Assembly (NCBI GenBank): GCA_013299115.1
Contig: JAAFKA010000006.1
Location: 62,001-126,000 of the forward strand
Source of the DNA: Cytophagales bacterium
Lineage (GTDB): Bacteria; Bacteroidota; Bacteroidia; Cytophagales; Thermoflexibacteraceae
Reading direction: 5' to 3'
Length of the DNA stretch: 64,000 nt
The notes under the pieces: generated by a model
What the model was told of the DNA's origin: nothing
The model's input: the letters and a program-made list of their open reading frames with translations, nothing else
Database searches by the model: none
Program-made: the position numbers and the translations under genes
Shown: piece by piece, positions 1 to 8,723 of the stretch
How the letters are laid out: the number at the start of each line of letters is the position of its first letter
Position numbering within the stretch: position 1 is the first letter of the stretch

Positions 1-296
1 GGCTGTTTATCAGCGAATTTATGATGTTCAGGGCTTTGGCACTCACCAATAATTGGCTTATTTTAATTGGCGTCGTAATCTTATTGAGTTTTATTGTTTA
101 TAGTTTGTCCAAAAAGTTTATACACTTGCTTTTTGGTAAATTTGATTTCCAATGCTCCGATATTAGGCAACACGTACACCCCGCCGAAACTTTTTCGCAG
201 TTTGTGTTGCTCGGCTTGGTCATGTATGTAGGCGTTATACAACCTGACTTTTTGGTAAATTATATCAATAAAGCTATTGAAGTGTTGGGTAAGTAA
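1..296 (+). CDS. Proton-conducting membrane subunit, HyfF/NuoM-like (C-terminal part)
   Basis: The gene enters from the left edge; the reading frame is open from base 3, and the visible ATG at 21 is internal. The residues LFISEFMMF at the start match the conserved loop (F-x-SE) of the antiporter-like subunits of complex I and group 4 hydrogenases. Two hydrophobic segments follow (about residues 12-32 and 62-82 of the visible part), joined by a short loop with an HPAE motif. The family pumps protons across the inner membrane. The short C-terminal end fits the hydrogenase-4 F type better than NuoM, but only about 98 residues are visible, so the subfamily is not certain. Confidence 0.7.
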   Translation, partial: LFISEFMMFRALALTNNWLILIGVVILLSFIVYSLSKKFIHLLFGKFDFQCSDIRQHVHPAETFSQFVLLGLVMYVGVIQPDFLVNYINKAIEVLGK

Positions 297-341
297 AAAA
301 CTTATTTTGCCTTTTTGCAAATCCCTTTGTTTTGTAAAGAT

Positions 342-1232
342 TTAAGTAACAGCGGCTATCATCTTTTTCCCTATCAAAATTTTTGCTAACAAAACTGATT
401 GCACTGTGGATAAACCTAAATAGCTTACACATTGCCACCAATGACGCAGAGCAGCCCTGCGTTGGTGGGCTATGTAGTGGTGGATGGCACAAAAACGGTG
501 ATGATGACCCAAAAAAATTTTAGTTTCCTCGGCTGTTAGGTCGAGCAAAGGCAACAAAAAATCAGTGGCTCGTTGGCGTGCAGCTATTGCTTTTTGGTTG
601 TCTTTCATTGTTTGTTGAGGGTGTTCGTTAATAGTCATTGCAACTTTGGCAATGAAATACAACTTGTCGTGCCTCAAATTTTGTATGTTAAACAGCCAAT
701 CTTCAAAAATATTAAATTCAGGTGGAAACGGCACCAATTTGGGATTTGCTAACCGAACACAAACTACTGTGCCAAAGATACTACCTTTTAGCAGTAGTTG
801 GTAGTCATAAAAACCTGTGGCTAATCGGGCAGTTTCATTAAAACTAATTTTATCTTCGGATTTAAATTGGCGGTGGCACGCAAAAAAATTACAAGTTGGG
901 TATTGCTCAATAGCTACATATAAGATACTCAGATAATCGGGGTGCATGAGGTCGTCGGAGTCAAAAAATACTGCAAATTGTCCTTTTGCTTGCTGCATAC
1001 CATAATTGCGAGCTATAGACCTTTCTTCATTTTTTTTACGTAAGTACCTGATAGATTGACAGTTATAAAATTTTGTAGCCATTAATTCAGGTGTGCCGTC
1101 GGTACTGCCGTCGTCTATTACCAATAGCTCAAAGTTGCTAAAATCTTGAGCTAACACACTTTGCAAAGTAGCTTCCAAAAAATTTGCTCTGTTGTAAGTA
1201 GGAATAATAACCGAGAAAAAAGGTTGCATCAT
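342..1232 (-). CDS. Family 2 glycosyltransferase
   Basis: This 296-residue protein has a GT-A fold N-terminus typical of family GT2. FSVIIPTYNR lies at residues 6-15, the nucleotide-binding DDGS at 40-43 and the metal-binding DSDD at 91-94. Such enzymes move a sugar from a nucleotide-sugar onto a glycan or lipid acceptor at the cytoplasmic face. The C-terminal third is basic and rich in aromatic residues, which may mark membrane association. It is convergent with the gene on its left and divergent from ftsW, so it seems to be transcribed alone. The acceptor cannot be deduced. Confidence 0.88.
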   Translation of the reverse strand: MMQPFFSVIIPTYNRANFLEATLQSVLAQDFSNFELLVIDDGSTDGTPELMATKFYNCQSIRYLRKKNEERSIARNYGMQQAKGQFAVFFDSDDLMHPDYLSILYVAIEQYPTCNFFACHRQFKSEDKISFNETARLATGFYDYQLLLKGSIFGTVVCVRLANPKLVPFPPEFNIFEDWLFNIQNLRHDKLYFIAKVAMTINEHPQQTMKDNQKAIAARQRATDFLLPLLDLTAEETKIFLGHHHRFCAIHHYIAHQRRAALRHWWQCVSYLGLSTVQSVLLAKILIGKKMIAAVT

Positions 1233-1589
1233 TTTATCTTTTACCTACAAAACTAATACTTCAGTTGCAATAAACAAGGGAGAAATTATGTTATTACTTT
1301 TGCAAAGCAATTAAAATCTATATAATTTTTGCGTAATTCTGTATTTTCATTGTATTTTGCGGTTCTTTAGGATTAGATATGAAATATTATATATGAGATA
1401 TGAAATTAAATTATTTGGGTTAGCCGACAATTTTTGTGGAAACGTAGGTCTTTGATTTATCAAAGACTGTGATAAATCAACGACTGTTTAGCAAAGCATT
1501 TGATAAATCAAATGCCTACATTGTTTTTATTCCACAAAAAATTGTCGGACAACCATTATTTGATATCCAAAATTCAAAACTAAAAATTT
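1233..1589. other. Intergenic region with a palindromic element
   Basis: This is a 357-bp spacer between the divergent glycosyltransferase and ftsW genes. The first half is AT-rich and shows a TACTTTTG box (1295-1302) that resembles a Bacteroidota -7 element. The second half is occupied by the MITE-like element described separately. No open reading frame or RNA gene is apparent. Confidence 0.6.
1421..1555. repeat. MITE-like palindromic element, copy 1
   Basis: The ends (1424-1440 and 1531-1548) are near-perfect inverted repeats of 17-18 bp beginning CCGACAATTTTTGTGGA, differing by one base in a T run. Inside are two shorter palindromes built on TTTGATTTATCAAA and CATTTGATAAATCAAATG. The reverse complement of this element is closely matched at 28938-29042. 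It lies directly upstream of ftsW. It encodes nothing. Confidence 0.75.
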
Positions 1590-2756
1590 ATGGAAGCTAT
1601 TGCAAAAAAACCGCAAAGACGTTGGTTAGAAGGTGACCCTATCATCTGGACTGTCGTTTTTGCCTTGTCTTTAATCAGTATTTTGGTGGTTTACAGTGCC
1701 TCTGGCACGTTGGCTTTCCGCAAATTAGGTAGAGATACAGAGTATTATTTGTTCAAGCACGCCGTTTTGCTTTTTGCAGGTTTGGCAGCTATGTGGCTTT
1801 GCCACAAGGTTGATTATATCTACTTTTCGAGGCTTTCGAGATTTGGCTTATTAATCTCTGTTCCTTTGCTGCTGTTTACTTGGAAATACGGCACCACCAT
1901 TCATGATGCTACTCGTTGGCTCACCATTCCTTATATCAACCATACTTTTCAGCCTTCTGATTTAGCAAAATTATCATTGATAGCCAGCGTAGCCAGTATG
2001 TTAGCAAAACGACAGGGCAGTATTCAAGAATTTCAACGAGCTGTGATGCCTATTTTGCTTTGGTGTGGCATCATTTGCGGGTTGATAGGCTTGTCGAGTT
2101 TTTCCGAAGCCTTGATATTGTTTTCTACTTGTATGTTAGTCATGTTTATAGGTCGTGTGCCATTGCAGTATTTGGGAAGTCTGGTGGTGGTGGGTGTAGT
2201 GGCTGTAAGCATAGCTTTGGTGGCAGGACAGAGGTTAGAAACTGTAAAAAGCCGTTTGCGATTTTATATGAGTGATACCGAAGTCCCTTTTCAAGCCGAA
2301 CAGTCTTATATTGCCATTGCCACAGGTGGAATTTTGGGCAAAGGACCTGGAAATTCAGACCAACGCAACTTTTTGCCTCACCCTTATTCCGATTTTATTT
2401 TTGCTATTATCGTAGAAGAATATGGCTTAATTGGAGCTTTGGTCGTCATTGGCTTGTATCTGGTCATGCTTTATCGGGGCATGGTGGTGGTTGCCAATAG
2501 TGAAAGAGCTTTTGGGGGGCTGCTGTCGGCAGGGCTAAGTTTTAGTTTGGTTATCCACGCCTTAGTCAATATGTGCGTAGCTGTAGGGCTTACGCCTATC
2601 ACAGGTCTGACCTTGCCCTTAGTGAGTATGGGTGGAAACTCTTTGCTCTTTACAGGTATTACCATTGGCATCATCATCAGTATTTCACGTGGTGAAACAG
2701 CAGGTATGAGCAACACAAAAAGAGGGACAGGACGACAAAATATGGCAAAAGGATAG
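1590..2756 (+). CDS. ftsW: Peptidoglycan glycosyltransferase FtsW (SEDS family)
   Basis: This 388-residue polytopic membrane protein of the SEDS family polymerises lipid II into glycan strands during division, together with a class B penicillin-binding protein. Motifs include RWLTI and QPSDLAK (121-127), and the large periplasmic loop near 230-270 ends in HPYSDFIFA, where D268 corresponds to the essential Asp of RodA/FtsW. About ten hydrophobic segments can be counted. The N-terminus (GDPIIW followed by VYSASGTLA) resembles Bacteroidota FtsW more than RodA. It lies outside any mur/fts cluster here, so the FtsW rather than RodA call rests on sequence alone. Confidence 0.88.
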   Translation: MEAIAKKPQRRWLEGDPIIWTVVFALSLISILVVYSASGTLAFRKLGRDTEYYLFKHAVLLFAGLAAMWLCHKVDYIYFSRLSRFGLLISVPLLLFTWKYGTTIHDATRWLTIPYINHTFQPSDLAKLSLIASVASMLAKRQGSIQEFQRAVMPILLWCGIICGLIGLSSFSEALILFSTCMLVMFIGRVPLQYLGSLVVVGVVAVSIALVAGQRLETVKSRLRFYMSDTEVPFQAEQSYIAIATGGILGKGPGNSDQRNFLPHPYSDFIFAIIVEEYGLIGALVVIGLYLVMLYRGMVVVANSERAFGGLLSAGLSFSLVIHALVNMCVAVGLTPITGLTLPLVSMGGNSLLFTGITIGIIISISRGETAGMSNTKRGTGRQNMAKG

Positions 2757-2800
2757 GTTATGAGTTATTTGCATTTGTTGCAAAATGAGTAAGAGCCTAT

Positions 2801-3730
2801 TCATCTTGCAACAAATTCAATATTTCGTTTCAGTCCTTCCAATTTAGTACGTTTGACTGCCGATTTTTGAAATAACTCCTTAAAAACATCTTCGGTCAGC
2901 TCTAACCAACCATCTTTTGTAAGTTGAGCAAGTTGGTCTGAAGGGGCAAATTGTGGTTCTTGGTGAGGTTTTGCAAATCTGTTCCATGGGCATACGTCTT
3001 GGCAAATATCACAGCCAAAAATCCAATTCTCGAACTTACCTTTGACCTCTGCGGGAATTTGCTCTTTGAGTTCTATTGTAAAATAAGAAATACACTTGCT
3101 GCCATCGACCACGTAAGGCTCTGTAATGGCATCAGTCGGGCAGGCATCTATACAACGCGTGCAAGTACCGCAATAATCTTTGATAGGGCTGTCGGCAAGC
3201 AAAGGCAAGTCGAGTATCAATTCGGCAATGAAAAAAAAACTACCTATCTCCCTGTTTATCAGGTTGCTATGTTTGCCAACCCAACCCAGCCCACTTCGTG
3301 CAGCCCATACTTTGTCCATCACAGGGGCAGAGTCGACAAAAAGCCTCCCATTGACTTCGCCTATTTCTTCCCAAATATAATCCATCAGCAGTTGCAATTT
3401 TTCCTTGATAACAAAGTGATAATCTTTCCCATAAGCATATTTGGAAATTTTAAGGTCGTCTGCCGTTGCAAATAGTTCTTTTTCAGGGTAGTAATTATAG
3501 AGCAAAGAAACCACCGATTTGGCATCAGGCACTAACAGGCGAGGGTCTAATCTTTTGTCAAAGTGGTTTGCCATATATGCCATGCTGCCATGCCTGTTGG
3601 CGTTGAGCCAATTCTCCAAACGGGGTGCTTCGTCTTCCAAAAAGGTAGCTTGCGAAACACCACAAAAATCAAAGCCAATTTCAATAGCTTTTTGCTTGAT
3701 GAGCAAGGTATGGTGGGCGGTGGGTTGCAT
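2801..3730 (-). CDS. queG: Epoxyqueuosine reductase QueG
   Basis: This iron-sulfur, cobalamin-dependent enzyme reduces epoxyqueuosine to queuosine in tRNA wobble position 34. Two [4Fe-4S] cysteine clusters are visible, [12 protein letters not shown] and [11 protein letters not shown], with a VDSAPVMDK segment upstream that carries the family's catalytic Asp. The reading frame extends to 3772, but the product aligns best from the Met at 3730 (MQPTAHH), giving 309 residues, close to the family's usual length. Its pathway partner queA lies in the same window at 47616. It is convergent with ftsW. Confidence 0.92.
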   Translation of the reverse strand: MQPTAHHTLLIKQKAIEIGFDFCGVSQATFLEDEAPRLENWLNANRHGSMAYMANHFDKRLDPRLLVPDAKSVVSLLYNYYPEKELFATADDLKISKYAYGKDYHFVIKEKLQLLMDYIWEEIGEVNGRLFVDSAPVMDKVWAARSGLGWVGKHSNLINREIGSFFFIAELILDLPLLADSPIKDYCGTCTRCIDACPTDAITEPYVVDGSKCISYFTIELKEQIPAEVKGKFENWIFGCDICQDVCPWNRFAKPHQEPQFAPSDQLAQLTKDGWLELTEDVFKELFQKSAVKRTKLEGLKRNIEFVAR

Positions 3731-3781
3731 GAAGCAGTAAAAACTATGAGTTATTGATAAGTTAAGTTGCAATAGTGCTTA

Positions 3782-4576
3782 TCACACTTTTAACTGAACA
3801 CCGATTGCCCACAACAACAATATCAACAAACCTACCATAATTCGGTAGTAGCCAAAAATTTTAAAGCCATACTGGGTAAGGTAATTGATAAAGAAACGAA
3901 TAGCTAGCAAGGCAACAACGAAAGCTACTAAATTCCCTATGGCAAGTAGCTGTATATCACCAGGTTGTATTTGGTTGTAGGTTTTAAGCAATTTGTAGGC
4001 AGAAGCTGCAAACATGGTGGGTACTGCCAAAAAGAACGAAAATTCAGCAGCAGCCTTGCGTGTAAAGCCTTGCCATTGTCCGCCAATCATGGTGGCAGCC
4101 GACCTCGATACGCCTGGTAACATGGCTATACATTGGAAAAAACCGATAGATAAGGCTTGCAAATATGTCATGTCATTGGTGCTGTCTTGAGTCTTGTTAG
4201 CAAACCATTTATCTACAAATAACAGAATAATACCTCCAACAACCAAATTAATTGCGACAACTACTACATTTTCGAGCAAAGCATCTATCCAATCATTAAG
4301 TAAGAAACCAAATACCGCAGCAGGAATAAAGGCAACTAAGAGCTTCAGGAAGAACGAAAAGTTGGTGATGCTAAAAAATTTTTGCCTATATAAAACCACC
4401 ACTGCCAAAATAGCCCCAAATTGGATATGTACCTCAAAAAGTTTGGTAAAAGGCTGTTCGTTGATGTGCATCAGCGCAGCAACTATAATCATGTGTCCTG
4501 TGGAGGAAACAGGCAAAAATTCTGTAATGCCTTCTATAATTGCTAAAATAATGGCTTGCCAAATGGTCATGTGCAT
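3782..4576 (-). CDS. uppP: Undecaprenyl-diphosphatase UppP (BacA)
   Basis: This 264-residue membrane protein removes a phosphate from undecaprenyl pyrophosphate so that the lipid carrier can be reused for peptidoglycan and other glycans. The diagnostic motifs are [13 protein letters not shown] near residues 16-28 and [10 protein letters not shown] near the middle. About eight hydrophobic segments are present. A second Met two codons in (4570) is an equally plausible start. It sits 52 bp upstream of queG on the same strand and may be co-transcribed with it. Confidence 0.93.
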   Translation of the reverse strand: MHMTIWQAIILAIIEGITEFLPVSSTGHMIIVAALMHINEQPFTKLFEVHIQFGAILAVVVLYRQKFFSITNFSFFLKLLVAFIPAAVFGFLLNDWIDALLENVVVVAINLVVGGIILLFVDKWFANKTQDSTNDMTYLQALSIGFFQCIAMLPGVSRSAATMIGGQWQGFTRKAAAEFSFFLAVPTMFAASAYKLLKTYNQIQPGDIQLLAIGNLVAFVVALLAIRFFINYLTQYGFKIFGYYRIMVGLLILLLWAIGVQLKV

Positions 4577-4744
4577 ATAAAGTTGTGCAAAACTAAAATT
4601 GTTTGTTTATAATCACAAATAAATAGAACAATTTATAGGTTTTACGTTTCAAAATTAGTATTATCTTTTAACTTATTTCAGCTTTAAGCACATCTATTTT
4701 TTTGGTTTGTTTCAGACCAATAAAACATAATAAATAGGAGTTCT

Positions 4745-6376
4745 TTGTGCTATTGCGTTTCTATATTGTATGACATAAAATTTTTATTTGTTTCTATACT
4801 TACAACTTCTATCTTTGCAAAGTCCTATCATCCTATACAACCAACAACCTCAGTCAAAGTGTTTTTCAATAACTCTCACCGATTTACTGCCTTGAAGGAA
4901 CTTAACTTGCCTCACCAATTACTGGTCATTGGCTTGTTTGTTACTATGTTGGCAGGTATTTTTTCCACTTTGACTAATTATATTTTAGGCTTTTCTCTAT
5001 TAATGATTCTTGTAGGCGTGGTGTTTAGTGTGTTGCAAGTTATCTTGTTGTATTTTTGCTATGTCAAGAAACAATATAGTGCCAATTTGTGGTATTTATT
5101 TGTTTTATCTGTATTTTTTTACATCATTCCTCTTTGGTTTCTGGGCGGCGGCTTGCTTTCAGGTATGCCTATTTGGTATCTTTTTTTGGTAATATTTTTT
5201 ATCAACACTTCGCCTACTGCTGTCAATGCAACTTATCTGGGATTTTTTGTTATTGTTGTTACTATTTTGATAAATATTTTAGAATATAGTTTTCCTCATT
5301 GGGTCATACCGTATAAAAATCAGGAACAGGCTTATTGGGATATGCTCACAAGTTTTTATATGTCGTTAATTGTCTGTTATCTATTTTTAATTTATGCCAA
5401 AAAAAGTTACGACAAAACGCAGGATACCATTCAGAAGGAGAAATTAAACATACAAATTAAAAATAGAGAACTTTTTAAAGCCAATTTGGAGAAAACACAC
5501 CAAACCGAAGAGTTGCTAAAAGAAAGAAATGAAATTACCAAACTAAACGAAGTTCTACAAGAAAAACAAAAAATTATAGAGCAAAAAAATGCAGACGTGT
5601 GGGCAAGTATCAGCTACGCCAGCCGAATACAAAAAGTGTTGCTACCTACCGAAGATGAAATTAGGGCAGAGTTGCCAAAAAGTTTTTTGTGGTATTTGCC
5701 AAAAAATATTGTTTCAGGAGATTTTACTTACTTCCAAAAAGTTACTATTGAGCAAAAAACTTACTTGGTAGTAGCCGTTGCCGACTGCACAGGGCATGGC
5801 GTTTCTGGTTGCTTGATGTCTATTATGGGTATCAATATTTTAAACCAAATTGTAACAGAATACCAATTAATAGAACCCAAAGATATTCTTACCGAATTAG
5901 ACAAAAAAATAAGAGCTGCACTCAAACAAGAAAATACGGATAGTTTTATGGATATGCAAGATGGCATGGACATAGCTCTCTGCATTATTGCCTACGAGGA
6001 CAATAGTCTGCGATTTGCAGGCTCAAAAAGACCTCTGTGGCAGATGCGGGCTAACAAATTGACCGAAATTGCTGCGGATAGACTTCCGATTGGTGGCTCT
6101 TTGTATGCCGAAAAAATATTTACGCAGCAAACCATTACCTTGCAAAAAAATGACCGTTATTACTTGTTTTCCGATGGCATTACTGACCAGTTGCAAGCAA
6201 AAACTCGCAGAAGGTTTAGCACCAAACATCTCCGTATTGTGCTTTCAGACATTCAAGATATGGAACTTGCCGAACAAAAACCTTTTATAGAACAAGTTTT
6301 CTTGCAATGGCAAGGCTCGCAAGTGCAGACAGACGATATTGTGATGTTTGCTTTTGAGTTTATAAATTTTTTGTAG
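4745..6376 (+). CDS. Membrane-anchored SpoIIE/PP2C-type serine phosphatase
   Basis: This 543-residue protein has an N-terminal membrane part with about six hydrophobic segments (roughly residues 58-220). A charged coiled coil follows (about 220-285), then a SpoIIE-type PP2C domain from about 300 to the end. Metal-binding motifs are visible at SGDFTYF (about 323), DCTGHGVSG (about 346), GMDIAL and FSDGITD. Such phosphatases usually dephosphorylate anti-sigma antagonists or other partner-switch proteins. No kinase or STAS partner is adjacent. The first 45 residues are atypical, so translation may start further in. Two related TPR-type phosphatases lie at 49642 and 53805. Confidence 0.85.
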   Translation: MCYCVSILYDIKFLFVSILTTSIFAKSYHPIQPTTSVKVFFNNSHRFTALKELNLPHQLLVIGLFVTMLAGIFSTLTNYILGFSLLMILVGVVFSVLQVILLYFCYVKKQYSANLWYLFVLSVFFYIIPLWFLGGGLLSGMPIWYLFLVIFFINTSPTAVNATYLGFFVIVVTILINILEYSFPHWVIPYKNQEQAYWDMLTSFYMSLIVCYLFLIYAKKSYDKTQDTIQKEKLNIQIKNRELFKANLEKTHQTEELLKERNEITKLNEVLQEKQKIIEQKNADVWASISYASRIQKVLLPTEDEIRAELPKSFLWYLPKNIVSGDFTYFQKVTIEQKTYLVVAVADCTGHGVSGCLMSIMGINILNQIVTEYQLIEPKDILTELDKKIRAALKQENTDSFMDMQDGMDIALCIIAYEDNSLRFAGSKRPLWQMRANKLTEIAADRLPIGGSLYAEKIFTQQTITLQKNDRYYLFSDGITDQLQAKTRRRFSTKHLRIVLSDIQDMELAEQKPFIEQVFLQWQGSQVQTDDIVMFAFEFINFL

Positions 6377-6474
6377 ATTTGCCTTGTAAGTAATTGATAA
6401 TCAGTATAGTTTAAATTTTTAATAAAAATAACAATTTATGTTTGTTTTGCTTATTTTTGTAAAAAAATAAGAAT

Positions 6475-7335
6475 ATGAGCAAAAAATTAATTCGTTTCGA
6501 CTGGGCAATAAAAAAAATGCTTCGCCATAAGGCTAATTTTGGCATTTTGGAAGGTTTTTTATCAGAGTTACTTCATTTCGATATTACCATTGTTGATATT
6601 TTGGAAGCTGAAAGCAATAAAGAAGATGAATACGACAAATATAATAGAGTTGATATTTTAGTAAAAAGCCAAAATGACGAACTCATGTTGATTGAGGTAC
6701 AAAATGACTCTGAAGTAGATTACTTTCAACGTATGTTGTACGGTGTTTCTAAACTAGTTACAGAGTACATTAAGGAAGGCGAAAGTTATGGCACCATCAA
6801 AAAAATTTATTCTATCAATATTGTTTATTTTGGCTTGGGTCAAGGCAAAGACTATGTGTATGAATACAAAGGTGAGTTTGTGGGTTTACACAAAAACGAT
6901 ATTTTGAAACCTAACAATTTTCAAAAGAAAAGTTACAACATAGAAAAAATAGCTGATATTTTTCCAAAATACTATTTGTTGAAAATCAATAATTTCAATG
7001 ATATTGCCAAAGATACACTGGACGAGTGGGTTTATTTTCTAAAAAATAGCGAAGTAAAAGATAATTTTAAGGCAAAGGGCTTAGACAAAGCCAAAGAAAA
7101 ATTGCGTTATGAAAATTTGACTGAGGAAGACCAAAAAATGTATAACCGTTTTCAAGAAAATCGAAGAATCGAAAAAAGTGTTACCTACACTGCCAAAATA
7201 GAAGCTCATCAAGAACGAAGCATTGAAGTTGCTAAAAATTTCATTGCATTAGGTTTAGAGGATTCAATTATAGCACAAGGAACAGGCTTGACAATCGAAC
7301 AAATTGAAGAATTGCGTAATGAAAAAAAGCAATAA
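6475..7335 (+). CDS. Rpn-family PD-(D/E)XK nuclease/transposase-like protein
   Basis: This 286-residue protein matches the PDDEXK_2 (Rpn, recombination-promoting nuclease) family. The nuclease core has D60 in RVDILVK and E74-x-Q76 in LIEVQND, replacing the usual E-x-K as is common in this family. The C-terminal 90 residues are helical and charged. Rpn proteins are DNA endonucleases that stimulate RecA-independent recombination and tend to be in variable genome positions. The codon usage is AT-richer than that of the neighbouring tsaD, which fits a laterally acquired gene. There is no partner gene beside it. Confidence 0.85.
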   Translation: MSKKLIRFDWAIKKMLRHKANFGILEGFLSELLHFDITIVDILEAESNKEDEYDKYNRVDILVKSQNDELMLIEVQNDSEVDYFQRMLYGVSKLVTEYIKEGESYGTIKKIYSINIVYFGLGQGKDYVYEYKGEFVGLHKNDILKPNNFQKKSYNIEKIADIFPKYYLLKINNFNDIAKDTLDEWVYFLKNSEVKDNFKAKGLDKAKEKLRYENLTEEDQKMYNRFQENRRIEKSVTYTAKIEAHQERSIEVAKNFIALGLEDSIIAQGTGLTIEQIEELRNEKKQ

Positions 7336-7341
7336 TTGTTT

Positions 7342-8364
7342 TCAAAACTCCATTCTCGGCAGCGGACTCACCTGTTGTGAGCAAAACTCTCCCGCCAAAT
7401 ATTTGTAGTGGGCTGCTATGGCAATCATGCCCGCATTGTCCGTACAATACTGAAAATCAGGGATATACAACTGCCAATTTAGTTTTGCTGCGGTTTCGTG
7501 CAGGGCTTTTCGCAAACCTGAGTTGGCTGCTACCCCACCAGCTATGGCTATGTGGTTGATTTTGTACTCTTTGGCTGCACGTTTAAGTTTTTTCATAAGC
7601 AACTGCACTAAGGTATGCTGCATAGATGCACAAATGTCTGCTAAATTTTCACTGACAAAGTTTGGGTTTTGCTGACTTTGGCGTTGCACAAAATACAAAA
7701 AAGACGTTTTGATACCACTAAACGAATAATTTAACCCTTCCATTGCCACTTCTCCAAACTGATAGGCTAACGGATTGCCTGTTTGGGCGTATTTATCTAT
7801 CAAGGGACCACCAGGATAAGGTAGCCCTAAAATTTTTGCAGCCTTGTCAAAAGCCTCCCCTACGGCATCATCTTGGGTTTCGCCTATAATTTCCATTTGC
7901 AAATAATCTTTTACCACCACTAATTGCGTGTGTCCGCCGCTTACTGTCAAGCACAAAAAAGGAAAAATAGGAAACGGAGGATTGATAAAATGTGCCAAAA
8001 TATGGGCTTGCATGTGGTTTACGTCTATCAGAGGAATTTGCAAGGCAGCAGCAAAGGCTTTGGCAAAGGAAGTGCCGACTAACAAAGACCCTAACAAACC
8101 AGGTCCACGCGTAAAAGCTATGGCTTGCAATTCCTCCTTGCTCACTTGGGCGGTGTGCAGAGCCTGATGCACCACAGGAATAATGTTTTGCTGATGCACA
8201 CGCGAGGCTAACTCTGGCACCACACCGCCATATTGCGTGTGTATGGCTTGGGTGGCAATAATATTATTCAGGACTTTGCCGTTTTTGATAACCGCAGCCG
8301 AAGTTTCATCGCAAGAAGACTCGATGGCAAGAATAGTAGGCAAATTGGCAGGTTTGGCAAGCAT
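7342..8364 (-). CDS. tsaD: tRNA N6-threonylcarbamoyladenosine synthase subunit TsaD
   Basis: TsaD transfers the threonylcarbamoyl group to A37 of ANN-reading tRNAs together with TsaB and TsaE. The ASKHA-fold nucleotide site is seen as LAIESSCDETSAAV near residues 12-25, and the metal-binding H117-x3-H121 is in the HMQAHILAH segment. The frame extends upstream to 8394, but the Met at 8364 (MLAKPANLP) sits just before the conserved start of the family and gives 340 residues, the normal length. It is divergent from lon. Confidence 0.95.
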   Translation of the reverse strand: MLAKPANLPTILAIESSCDETSAAVIKNGKVLNNIIATQAIHTQYGGVVPELASRVHQQNIIPVVHQALHTAQVSKEELQAIAFTRGPGLLGSLLVGTSFAKAFAAALQIPLIDVNHMQAHILAHFINPPFPIFPFLCLTVSGGHTQLVVVKDYLQMEIIGETQDDAVGEAFDKAAKILGLPYPGGPLIDKYAQTGNPLAYQFGEVAMEGLNYSFSGIKTSFLYFVQRQSQQNPNFVSENLADICASMQHTLVQLLMKKLKRAAKEYKINHIAIAGGVAANSGLRKALHETAAKLNWQLYIPDFQYCTDNAGMIAIAAHYKYLAGEFCSQQVSPLPRMEF

Positions 8365-8723
8365 GGTTAGGATTGGAATAGCATTTGTAAACAATATAGC
8401 AAAGTTATAGTTTTATAAAGCAAGTTTACATAGTATTTGTAAAAAAATTGCAAGTAAAAAAGCAAAATTTATCAAAGTCTATTGATTTTTTATATAGCTT
8501 TGTGGCTTGCGATTGAATGTAACATACAATTTTGAATGTAACACACACTTTATATGTGAAATGTTTTATGTAAGCACCAAAAGCAAAATAGTTACTGTTT
8601 TGATTGTTTTGATAAATTTGCAAACCAAAACTTATTGAAAAAACCTACAGCCTAAAGGCTATGGTACATGATACAATGCTATGACTGTCATTTTGACATC
8701 ATTTTACTTTTAGCACTGCAAAT
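8365..8723. other. Divergent tsaD-lon intergenic region
   Basis: This AT-rich 359-bp spacer must carry promoters for tsaD (minus) and lon (plus). A small perfect inverted repeat TGTCA-TTT-TGACA is centred at 8692, about 30 bp before the lon start, where a repressor could bind. A short CAGCCTAAAGGCT hairpin lies near 8648. No reading frame longer than 65 codons is convincing. Confidence 0.45.

Noticed and set aside
6475-7335. The Rpn protein as an active IS transposase
   Set aside because: Rpn proteins are PD-(D/E)XK nucleases without DDE residues; no terminal inverted repeats flank the gene.
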